Of a stretch of DNA of 64,000 nt, positions 1 through 10,500 are shown in pieces; position 1 is the first letter of the stretch, and every line of letters starts with the position of its first letter. Under the pieces are notes generated by a model. That model saw only the letters and a program-made list of their open reading frames with translations. It did no database searches and was not told the origin of the DNA. The DNA is from Akanthomyces muscarius. Lineage: Eukaryota; Ascomycota; Sordariomycetes; Hypocreales; Cordycipitaceae. Position numbers and translations under genes: made by a program. The DNA lies in the NCBI RefSeq assembly GCF_028009165.1, contig NC_079244.1, positions 3,658,001 to 3,722,000 on the forward strand. Reading direction: 5' to 3'.

Positions 1-819
1 AGCAGACGGGGGACTTGAGGGAGAGCTGACGACAGCCTTATGGCTAGCGTGCCTGGGGTGCGGGACGCTGGGACGAACAAGGCTGGGGAGCTCTTTTTTT
101 TTTGGTCTTTTCTGTGATGGTATCGGTGATGAAAACATTGTTGTAGAAATCAAGCTTGATGCGATTGTCGTATAATATTCATTGGGGATTTTGTTGTAGT
201 GATGGTGCTTGCTGTCGGCTGTAAGTGTCAAACGGCAGCTCGTCAAACGCCGAGCTGCCAGGCTGCAGTCTCGTCTCGGTTAGCGGTCCCGGAGCTGGAA
301 AGCTGGAGGGGCTGCCTGTCTTTTAGCGTCTTCAGCCGCCTGGGAAGGTTTCTCATTTACCGGTTCCTCTGGTTGAACAGGTCGTTTTTTCGCTTCATCG
401 TGGCGTTTTGTAAAGGCGGAATTGCGCACGCAATCGCCTCGGTGTAATTACGCACATCTCTATTTCTCAATTTTCACTACCTATCAATTGTGACGCTTAT
501 TTTCCTGGAAACGCAAGGGTGGCCGGCCACTGAACATCAGCCACCGTCTGCTACTTGTAGCTAGCCTCGTCGCTGGCACCACCACCACCACCACCACCAC
601 CACCCCCATCTTGCTACTTTTGCTCACTGCAGCCTCGTTTTCTCTCCCTCTCTCTTCATCCTCTCCTTCTGCATCAAGCCGGTCTCATTTTCCCCGCTCT
701 CCGACTCAATTCCATTACTCACAATCTCCTCACATCAGCCCCTTTTGATTTGAACAACACACTTGCACAAGCACCACCTGGGCGAGCGCTGCTTGCGTCA
801 CCCCTCCGCTGCCGCCGCC
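1..819. other. 5' intergenic region with CCA microsatellite
   Basis: No gene is supported here. A short open frame at 199-447 has no recognisable product. The part from about 577 to the start codon at 820 is pyrimidine-rich (CT runs at 630-670) and looks like the promoter and 5' leader of the downstream membrane-protein gene. The first 200 bases could be the UTR of a gene outside the window. Confidence 0.5.
577..605. repeat. (CCA)n microsatellite
   Basis: About nine uninterrupted CAC/CCA triplets lie 215-240 bp upstream of the start codon at 820. The run is outside any supported reading frame, so length changes would affect leader or promoter spacing only. Confidence 0.9.
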
Positions 820-3158
820 ATGCCTGCTCCATACTCGGACAATCTCTACTCTGACCCGGACCCTGCAGACGCCGGCGCTGCTGCAGCAGGCCGCGACGAC
901 GATGCTTCTGCCGCCTCAGCCCTGTCCCCCTCGGATGGATACTTTCGCGAGGATGACTCCGCCGCCGTCTCCCCTACTTCCCAGCAGCAGCAGCATGCCT
1001 CGCGTCGCTCGGGAAGCACGCCCTACGTACCCAACGTCCTGGTCGAAGATCCCACCCTCACCAAGGACCCCGACTCCAAGGCTCAGCTGGCGCAGCGTTT
1101 GATAAATAGCGACGTTGCCGTCGGTGATGCCGCCCCCTCTACCTCTTCTCCCCATTCTCCTCATCACAAACCCCAGTCGTACTACCACACCTCCGGCTCG
1201 CCATCCGTCTCGGGAGCATCGGTTGCCACACCCAGCACAGCTTCATATTCCTACGCACAAAGCAGCCGTCACCGCTCGAGCGTACAGGACGGCCCTTCAC
1301 AGCAGCATCTTCACGTCAATACCCCCCCCCAGCACCAGCCGTCTAACTACAACGCACACCCGTACAACGGACAGGGTGACGCGCCGCCTGCGTATACTCC
1401 GTCGTCACCGGATAACAACGCTAGCACCTTCAACTACTCTACCTTTCCTTCGGCGACGTCACCTAGGATGGGCGTGCCCGAAGAACACGATAGACTCTTG
1501 TCACCTCACCAGCAGGAGCAGCAACCCTTCTCTGACCCCCCAAAGCAACCTCTCTGGCAGCGCATCAGAGACTCTCACGACTCGGGTTATCTTCGCAAGA
1601 AGATTAAGACGATACTTGGAATCCTTGTCTTTGTTTCCATTGTACTCGTCTTTATGGGCGTCAACATGTCCGGCCCTTCATATAGAGTAAGTTTCCATCT
1701 CAACACATTTGACTCTGCTCCTGCTAACAGTGACAGAAACGAATCATTGACAAGTCGCCCATCCGTATCCCTGATATGGACGAAAGCGAGCTGGTCTGGC
1801 ACCCTGGCAGGTCCTGCCGCGACAGCCCTCACAACTACCCCAAGGAGACCTTCCATGCCAGCCTGAGCTCTGACCGTGTGCTCTTCATCGAGCAGACTAT
1901 GCGCAAGAAAGGCTGGACGGGACCCAGCGGCCCTAGCCCGAACGTCAACGGCGAAGTTATTCTTCGATCGACAACCTCCAGCAAGGCGGAAATCGACGTC
2001 GAAATCATTGCCAACTACAAAGACTTGGACATTGAGGTTGAATTCAGCAACAATGGCGGTACCGACCACGTCAAAGTCACCACGCCACGCGTCGTCCCTG
2101 ATCACTCGTCTCGCGACGTCTGCATCCAGATCCGCGTCACCGCCTGGGTGCCCGAAAAAGCCCTCGTTAATGCCCTCGCCGTCAACACCGTCTCCCTGAA
2201 TGTCTTTGTCCAAGAGGGTCTCGCCCTCGGCGCCGAGAACGAGGTTGACTTTTCCACCATTGCCGGAAACCTCATCTTCCCCCCCAACGACTCCGACGTC
2301 GAGCCCTACAAGATGGAGGCCCCTCGCTACAAGTACTCGACCGTGTCCGGCGACATCAAGGGCTGGTTCCCCATGTACCACAAGCTGAGAACAACCACCG
2401 TCTCGGGCGACGTCTCTGCGCAGATTACCCACAAGGACGTTGTGCTCAAGGCCTCCGAGTCTTGCCTGCTGGACGTCTCGTCCGTTTCGGGCCAGCTCAA
2501 GATTGACGACGGCAGCAAGCGCGCGGAAACGGACGGTGCCAAGGTGCCTCCCCGGGACTACCTCGTCAAGCTGGTGACGACATCGGGCGACATTACCGCC
2601 AACCTGTTTACCGGCTCGTCGTCGGAATTCTCCTCGACCTCGGGCGACCTCAAGCTCGAGCTCGTGCCTGTGCTCGACGAGCGCTGGCTGCACACCAGCT
2701 GGCGACCGCTGCTCAAGACAGAGAGCACCAGCGGCGGCCACCGTGTGCAGGTCGCCGAGCCGCACTTTATCAGCATCCCCGACAAGATGAACCCCCACGA
2801 GCGGCCTTCGCTCCCCAAGACGGACGAGGACCACAAGACCAAGGAGGAGCAGGAAGTCCGCGAGGCGAAGCGTCGTCGCTTCGCCGACAAGAAAGAGCGT
2901 GGCCTGACGGCCCTCGAGTCGCGCCACTCGTCCATCAGCGGCAACCTGCATCTGTTTTATCCTGCCTCCTGGGAGGGCACCTTTTCCGCGGATACCATGT
3001 CCTCGGACATTACCGTCCGCGGCAAGGATGTCGTCGTGGATAAGAAGAAGGGGGGCTTCGTCGGCAAGACCATTTCCGGGCACAAGGGCGATGGTGCCTC
3101 GTCGATGAAGATTGATGAGTTGTCGGGCAATGTCATGTTGACTATTGGACAAGAGTAG
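820..3158 (+). CDS. Membrane-anchored DUF4097-like beta-repeat protein
   Basis: Two exons, 820-1686 and 1737-3158, are joined in phase 0 and give 762 aa. The intron has a GTAAGT donor and a CTAAC branch point shortly before the acceptor. The ATG at 820 sits in a strong GCCGCCGCC context; the open frame further upstream starts only at a TTG. Residues 1-255 are a low-complexity Ser/Pro/Gln/Tyr-rich region, probably cytosolic. One transmembrane helix lies at about 264-283. The rest repeats short strands containing SGD or SGN (TVSGDIKG, TTVSGDVS, TTSGDITA, STSGDLKL, SISGNLHL, LSGNVMLT). That pattern is typical of DUF4097/adhesin-like beta-helical domains. A type II topology with the beta domain outside the cytosol is inferred. 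No catalytic motif is seen, and a role in the cell envelope is only a guess. Confidence 0.85.
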
Positions 3159-4539
3159 AAACCTTGCCTGCCCCAGACACATGTTTCTCTAGCGAATAAT
3201 GGAATTGCATAATCTACTTCTGTTTTGTTTTACTGCTTACGGTTTCTTTCTGTCGACTTGGCTGAGCAAAATTGGAGGCTATCAGTATACGATTCATTTA
3301 TCCATTCTATGGCAATTCTTACGACTCTGCTGCACCTTGAATCTTGAAAAACCGACTCCTTTTTAGGAGTCTAGTCTGTTGTCTCTCGTTACACCTGGTA
3401 CAATGACGCAAGTGTGTAACAAGTTCCCCCGTCGTGGCACCTGCGCCGGTTGGGTGTGATTTTGGATGACAACCCACGTAGATGTATTGACTGTCGTGAC
3501 CATGAATACGAACCAATTCTGTTTTTACTTCGCAACTGTGCTTGTGACGTCCATTCTGTCTTAAAACGCTGTCGAGGATACTGCACTGTCTTTACGTCCC
3601 TCTGTGGAAGCACTCACGTCGAGGGGCGCTCTCTGCGCCTGGGCCGAACGCTGCCGCGAGATCGCTCGGCAGTTGCTCATTCAAGCGTTTCACATGAGGG
3701 AAGGAGCTTCCAGGTCCTGCGGGGCAGGTTAAATGGTTTCGCTAAGTGTCCGTGGTTGAAGTTGAGTTATTTCAGCTTGGACTGAAACCGTAGAAACAGA
3801 ACCACCCCGAAAAGCGAACGAACGAATGGGCTGGGTGGGATCTAAAAGAGAATGAGATGTGAGCATTAAAGGTGTGGATGATTTCCAAAACGTCTCTCTT
3901 AGCCACCGAGTCCCGGCATTTAGAGGATAACGCTTTGAGGTACGTGATAACTCGGCACTCGTTCGGAGGTGTAACCCAGCCACTCGATGATAGGGTGCTA
4001 GATGTAGCAGAACTAGTTGAAAATGTAACATAAAATCCAAAAGGGGTTTAAAATCTCGCAGATATTTTCTCAAATATATTGGTCGTGTAAAGTGTGGTAG
4101 CAAAATAAGCTGCTGATCCTTAGCTCGTCCGTAGCGTGAGGCGTCTGCATCGACAAAGCATCACCAACAATAAGCTGTGATGCGTTTTTCAGACCCGTTC
4201 TTCAGCTGAAAGCATGATTTAGCTAAAATTCTACTCTAAAGTTGATTTTTCTCGATCACTGCTCAAGAGGCATGTTACCATAATGCAAATCTTTCCTCTT
4301 GTCATCATGTCATCACCACCTAATAAAGGGAGCTTCCCCAAATTAGGCAGAGCGATGAGACGGCACGTGCAACCGGGTGGCGCAGCGCTTGCGCATGGCT
4401 TCTCAAGCAGACCTATCTCCAGAAGTTGTTGTCTTTGCTCGACGTTTTCTTGCACTTTTACTTTGTTTTCAGTTTTCTACAAGGAATCTTCTTCGGCTGT
4501 GCAAAAAGCGGTCGGGAATTGAGCGGGGAATTCGACACA
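3159..4539. other. Intergenic region, no gene seen
   Basis: This 1.4 kb lies between the DUF4097-like gene and the HET-domain gene. Short open frames on both strands have no family signature or spliceable structure. It probably holds the terminator of the first gene and the promoter of the second. Confidence 0.5.
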
Positions 4540-6675
4540 ATGCCTCAAGATAAATATGACTGCGAGACATGCAGCCAGCTCTGGCGGATGCTGACCAAAA
4601 CTGATTTTCTCGGTCCCATCGACCTTGGCTCCAAGAGGGAGGCTGCCTCTACTAGCTGTCAAGACCACGGGCCCCTGGTGCGAGAGTTTTGCGAATTACT
4701 CGACAGGGAGACTGCAGATGTCGGCTTTGTCAGATTGGGTGCCGGATCGCCTGTCACGCTCATCGAATCGATAAAAAAGATGGGTGTTGTGTGGGACTTG
4801 CTCCTTGTTGCAAAAGACTCTGTTCCCTCACATCCAGGTAATGGTCGTATTCTGAATCCAGGATGGGCGGACTTGGAGGTGGTCACAAAGTGGAAAAATG
4901 CATGTTTGACCACGCATGGGTCGGCCTGCGATAATCCCATGAAAATCCCTTACACGCAACCCGAATTTCTTATAGACGTTGAGCAAAAATGTATCGTGCA
5001 TGGTAGCGATACCGAAAGCAGGTTTATTGCTTTGAGCTACGTCTGGGGAGAGCATCGTCAAAAAATCATGGAGCCTGCTACCCGAGCCCGACTTTTGGAG
5101 CCAAATTCTCTCAGCCGGCCAGGCTTTCAAGAGCACCTACCCCCCGTCATCGAACATGCCATGCAGTTGACTAGCAGAATCGGGGAGCGATATCTGTGGG
5201 TGGATGCCTTGTGCATTGATCAGGCCGACGCCGGACACACAAAGAGGCAGCTGCAGGGGATGGCGGCGATATACTCGAGCGCGATTGTCACAATCATCAG
5301 CGCCGATGGAGACTCCAATGTCGGTATTCCCGGCCTGCAAGGGAGCTCTGCCCCACGAGAGCAACGACAGCGCGTCTTCCAGTTTGGAGACGAACAGATC
5401 TGTGTGAGAAACACGAGCACCTTTTTCCTATCGTGGAGTCAGAAATACTTTGACAGAGGTTGGACATACCAAGAGAATGAGCTGGCGAGCAGGCGCATCA
5501 TATTCTTGTCCGATGAAGTCCACTGGCAGTGTCAGTGTAGCATTTGGCACGAGGAGCTGACGCTCAATACTGAGGTAGATGCATACATCAACCCGCGCCT
5601 TCGAACAATCATGGCCGGGTTTCCAGATCTAGGCTCGCTGTCTCATTCCATCGGCAACTACAATCAGAAAACCCTCACGTACGAGGAAGATGCCCTGCCT
5701 GCTATCTCTGGACTTCTTTCCACCATGAGTCGTTCTTTTACCGGTGGCTTCCTGTTTGGGCTACCAGAAATGTTCTTTGAACAGAGTTTAGGATGGCAGC
5801 CGTACTGGAACCACACGAATCTTCAACGGCGAATCTCGTCGGCGCGACCGGCTGCGCAGAAGCTGATGCCCTGCGATTTGCCTTCGTGGTCGTGGATTGG
5901 TTGGCAGGGACACGTGAAAATCCGGCACGACGCAGCTAGGATCAATCCCAGGGAGCATAACATCCGCGAGACCTTTCCCATCACAGAGTGGTTTTGTGGC
6001 CAGTCTCCCACCGACTCGCCTTCAAAGAGACGCCAGATCCGGTCTACTTGGTATGAGCAACGGGCAGCGCGAAAAGATTTCACACAGCCGCTTCCAGAGG
6101 GCTGGACACGCCATAGCATCTCGACTGCAGCGTCTTTCAGAGATGAGCCTGCTCTGCACCCAGCCGGCTGTGGCGAGTACGTATTTCGGCATCCGGCCAT
6201 GTGTGACCCGGATACGATAATCAATGACTGGCATTATCCGTTCCCGCTTGCTGACATTCAGCCTTTGACGCCACCTTTCATGCCGGAGCAATGGCCGTAT
6301 CTGTTTTGCAAGACACAGAGCGTGCATCTATGGGCCTATGCAGTCGACAAGGAGAATGTGCTATCTCTTTGCGATAGCTCTGGCGCTGTAATTGGAGATC
6401 TTCATTTGCACAACGAAGAGTCACTTGCGATGTTCCCTAGCGAACTCCCCGGCCGGGAGTTGGAGTTGGTTGCATTGTACAAGTCGACTACGTATAGCAA
6501 AACTTTCAGTGAAGAGAAGCAAAGGTATGATTTGCCGGTCAACATCACAGATACGGTATGCTTGCTTTGGATTGAGTGGGAAAACGGCGTGGCTTTTCGT
6601 CGCGCCTGTGGCTCTGTGCTGGCGGGCGAGTGGGCAAAGCTGAGCTCACGAGACATTGACCTCGTTCTTGGCTGA
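4540..6675 (+). CDS. HET-domain (heterokaryon incompatibility) protein
   Basis: One uninterrupted exon codes for 711 aa from the ATG at 4540. The frame continues 38 codons upstream only from a TTG, so 4540 is chosen. The HET domain spans about residues 160-300. It shows the hallmark blocks ALSYVWG (about 164), YLWVDALCIDQ (about 218) and a following MAAIYSSAIVTIISADG. Downstream blocks GWTYQENELASRRIIF and LPSWSWIGWQG also fit the family. HET proteins mediate non-self recognition and programmed cell death when hyphae fuse. The C-terminal half has no recognised module, so the recognised partner cannot be predicted. The gene stands alone, with no adjacent NLR or partner. It appears intact. Confidence 0.93.
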   Translation: MPQDKYDCETCSQLWRMLTKTDFLGPIDLGSKREAASTSCQDHGPLVREFCELLDRETADVGFVRLGAGSPVTLIESIKKMGVVWDLLLVAKDSVPSHPGNGRILNPGWADLEVVTKWKNACLTTHGSACDNPMKIPYTQPEFLIDVEQKCIVHGSDTESRFIALSYVWGEHRQKIMEPATRARLLEPNSLSRPGFQEHLPPVIEHAMQLTSRIGERYLWVDALCIDQADAGHTKRQLQGMAAIYSSAIVTIISADGDSNVGIPGLQGSSAPREQRQRVFQFGDEQICVRNTSTFFLSWSQKYFDRGWTYQENELASRRIIFLSDEVHWQCQCSIWHEELTLNTEVDAYINPRLRTIMAGFPDLGSLSHSIGNYNQKTLTYEEDALPAISGLLSTMSRSFTGGFLFGLPEMFFEQSLGWQPYWNHTNLQRRISSARPAAQKLMPCDLPSWSWIGWQGHVKIRHDAARINPREHNIRETFPITEWFCGQSPTDSPSKRRQIRSTWYEQRAARKDFTQPLPEGWTRHSISTAASFRDEPALHPAGCGEYVFRHPAMCDPDTIINDWHYPFPLADIQPLTPPFMPEQWPYLFCKTQSVHLWAYAVDKENVLSLCDSSGAVIGDLHLHNEESLAMFPSELPGRELELVALYKSTTYSKTFSEEKQRYDLPVNITDTVCLLWIEWENGVAFRRACGSVLAGEWAKLSSRDIDLVLG

Positions 6676-7599
6676 TGCGATTGCTCGCTTTAGAGAATTA
6701 AAGATACACACTTTTTCTGCTTGAATATTCCATTTTTTTTTTCTTTTTCATCATGGTACTCACGGAAATGGCAGGGATCCTGACAGCGACAGAGCGGCCG
6801 CCAGGTTGGGGCTTCCAGTGGCACATAGCGAAGGCAAAAGCAAGCCAAGAGGGGGGGTCGTTCTTCGCAAAATGCATCAAAGTAACGGAGGCCAGTGAAT
6901 AGCCCCCTAGAGTCCCCAAAACCTATGGCAGGCCCTCCGAAGATGCTGGTGGCTGGCGGTAAGTTAGGCTTCCGCAAGTGGAACCGTCGTCTGCCTGCAT
7001 GAGTGCTGGCACTGACCTGACAGGTTGACAGCCCGCGCCGTCTCGCATCGGGCGCGCGCGACTTGAGCAGTCAAGCATTTTGCTTACATTCGTTTGAGTT
7101 TTGATTTGATTGCTCGAAGCGTCACCCGTCTATGATGCCCAAGCAGTGGCAGGCAGTCGACTGCCTTGGGCCCAACGGCTGCATGCCTCCTCTTTTCCGG
7201 TGTCCATGAGGACGAGGCAAGTTCCCGAGGTCTCACCACAAAATGTGCTTGGCTTGCGTGCGGTGAGTCATATTCTCCTGGGTGATCCAGTAAATGAATC
7301 CTTGCTCTGGCGAGCAGTGAATCGGTGGTGACGCATTGATGGCTAGGCCCTGTTTGCCCGTGTTTTCTGCGCTGGACAGACGGCAGTATCTTAATTGTGG
7401 ACTCAAATCGTTCAAATCTGCGGGGCGACCCGGACCTCTTTATTTATCATTATTTTATCGGCCAGGGTTGAGCTCCCCGCGACATACATACATACATACG
7501 TAAAAAGCCACCAATACTACTTCTACTCTTCACCGTCTTACGTTGGATGAAGCTTTGTTGATACCACCACGTGCCGCCTTTTCATTCTCCCCGCCAAGA
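6676..7599. other. Intergenic region with CATA repeat
   Basis: No supported gene lies between the HET gene and the large helicase gene. A CATA tetranucleotide run at 7483-7500 is about 100 bp before the helicase start codon and likely falls in its leader or core promoter. Confidence 0.5.
7483..7500. repeat. (CATA)n microsatellite
   Basis: Four copies of CATA run almost perfectly up to a CATACG end, in the promoter-proximal region of the DDX60-like gene. Confidence 0.85.
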
Positions 7600-10500
7600 A
7601 TGGCGCCTTTGGACGATGAAGCACCGCTGCTGGCCTGGTACCAGGCGCTGACGCCTCTTTCCGTTGACATTATCGGCGACTTTGCGGGCAAGGAGACGTT
7701 TGCAATCCATGGCGAGGCTCTTTTGGCGTACTGCATTTCTGAGGCAAAGGTCAATTGTCAAGGTACGAAATTTTTTTCCCACCGAAAAAACCTCGCATAC
7801 GTCATTTTCAGAGGAAAAAAAGATCAGGATCTGCCGACCGTACTAACTGTTGACCAGATGGATTCCAGCTACTCCATGCTATCCACGCAGTCGAGGCTTT
7901 TCTTAGCAATCTGAAGCGACGTGGATGCCAATTTCACATTATTTGGTTCGCCAGCCACGAACGGCTCTGCGTCCCTACAAATTCGTCTGACGCCGCGTCC
8001 GGCTTCCACCGCCTGACTCGGGCTGTCCTGATCAAACACCTCCAGCACTATTCAGCCGGAAAAAAGATCAGTTTTGAGTTTCCGGATGTTCAGAGTGCTG
8101 AATTTAAGGAATATACCAGCAAGAACTCGCTTCGCTTCTTCTTGTGCTTGGATGGCCTTGCTTTTGACGGGATTGCATCGCCGTTTGCTAAATGGCATCT
8201 CGCCTTCATTCATGAAATTGGCTCTAGAGGCTATAGTGTCGCCCTCATTAACAATTTCGAGTTCAAGAGCTCAAAGGTATGTCAAATGTTCCCAAATTCC
8301 TCAGATTTGGCGTTTCTTCACGCAATGAGACCTTGTACAATGTGCTAACAAATGCTTCCAATCAGGCCCTCGCTTTAATGCTTCCACCATCCCAAGACAC
8401 CGAACAACTAAACATTGTGGAGCCGTCAGCTCTACCGAAGACAAAACTAAATCCCGTCGCGGAATTGGAGGCCAAGGCCGGTGTCTCAGGCGACTGGTCG
8501 CCATGGGAAGACCATGCGCCACTGTCGGCAAGAGATGCGGTCTCTCTCAGCGGCATCTGCAATGCGCTTTTGGTCGATTCAAGCGAGGCAACGAAGAGGT
8601 GCTCCGCAGCATATTTACTTCAACTCTCAGAGCTAAGACGCTGCGATCTTTCCCAGAGACCGTGCCCTGCAACGTCTTTTGAGCCAGCGATACAGAAAGA
8701 TCTCGACGACTTCTTCGTTTGCTTCACGAGCATCTGCACCACTGTTGTCGCAACTCTTCCTGAACAAGAGAACTGGGACGCTTTTGACCTCCTAGACACC
8801 CGGATCTTTCGGCAAATCTTGAAGAAATTGCCGACTCTGGCGCCGACCGCCACGGTCACCAGCGAGGCAAGAAAATTTGCCGAAAGAGTGCATCTGCTGA
8901 CAGGTGTAGACATCTCCAAGTTCCTTCCACAAACTTCTGGCAAGGGTTTGTCGCAGTCTGCAACACCTCTGGAACAAGCAAGTGATGCTATCACTGCAGT
9001 CATGCCCTTCAAGCACCCTGCTTTGGACAGTTACCTCAAGCCAGTTCACGTAGTCGCCAACGATCTACAAAAGCCAGCGGGAGGCTCCAGGGTGTTCCGC
9101 GAGATCTCAAATTTGCAGAACGCCAAAAAGCCTGTCGAACCGAAAGCGCGACCTCGTCCCAATGATGACCCGCGTCAAAGGATGAAGGCCCTAAAAAGAC
9201 ACCAGAGATTGATGAGAGATATTGTTGCCTATTCTGCGAGTCTGACCAACTCTGTAGGTAAAACCTTGAACCCTGAAACCATTGTGGCCGATATCAAAGG
9301 TGGCGGGAATCCCGTCAAGCAAAACGGCAAAGCCGCAGGAGCGAAGTCGACGAATTCGCAACCATTGCGCCTAGATTCTCAGCCCAAGAACAAAAAAGGC
9401 TCCGCCAAGGGTGGCCGCGAGAGCGCCCATGAAGCAGCCCAGAAAATTCAGAGAGAGAAGCTCGACAACAAGGCCCGAGATGTCATGAAATTCTGGGATG
9501 AACGCTGTCGCGAATTCCAAACCGAGGCAAACATGACCCGACGCCTTGCCAAAGCCAATGCCTATGTAGCAGGTCTTTCCAACGACGCTCGGAGTCTTAT
9601 CGGAGCCGAGATATATCTGTACATTTGCCAAATCCTGGCGTCAATGATACTTGCCGCAGGACAGGAAACAGACAACAAGCTAGAGATGGTTCTGTTTGCC
9701 AAATTGTGGTCGGCGTTGCTTGAGGCTGGAAAACTGGAACAATCCAGCGAGAGTCTCCGTCTCCTCAAGAAGCTCTGCAGCCTTGTCAAAATGCCAGTAA
9801 CGGCTACTGTGAGCGGAAACCACCTGCTCGAGCAGCGTAAGCTGCCATTCTCTGATGTCCAGACCACTGGCTTGCAGCTACCCATGAACCCTCTGGACTT
9901 CCAGCTTGATCATTGTGGACCACTCTTGGAGAGAAGCTTTGACCCTGCTCCCGATAATCGCGTGCAGAATTTTATTCCCGACGCATGGCAGCGGAAAGTA
10001 CTAGATGCCATTGATGCTCAAAATAGTGTCTTTGTCGTCGCACCGACCTCTGCCGGTAAGACATTTATTTCATTCTACGCCATGAAACAAGTATTGCAGT
10101 CGAGCGACGATGGCATCATTGTGTATGTGGCTCCCACCAAGGCACTTGTCAACCAGATCGCTGCCGAAGTCCAAGCGCGGTTCTCCAAGTCGTACCACCA
10201 CGAGGGTCGGTCTGTCTGGGCCATCCATACGCGCGACAACAGAATCAACAACCCGACGGGATGCCAGGTTCTCGTCACCGTGCCAGACATTCTACAGATC
10301 ATGTTGCTTGCGCCTTCGAACGCGGAGAATGGAAAATCTTGGTCTGCACGGGTAAAGACGATCATTTTTGACGAGATTCACTGCATTGGCCAGGCCGAGG
10401 ACGGCGTCATTTGGGAGCAGCTGCTGTTATTGGCGCCGTGCCCGATCATTGCATTGTCCGCCACTGTCGGTAATCCGCTCGAGTTTATGCAATGGCTGGA

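Noticed and set aside
1587..3182. 531-codon minus-strand frame antisense to the DUF4097-like gene
   Set aside because: Low-information Val/Gly/Arg/Leu composition from GC-rich third positions of the sense gene; the sense strand has TM, domain and splice evidence.
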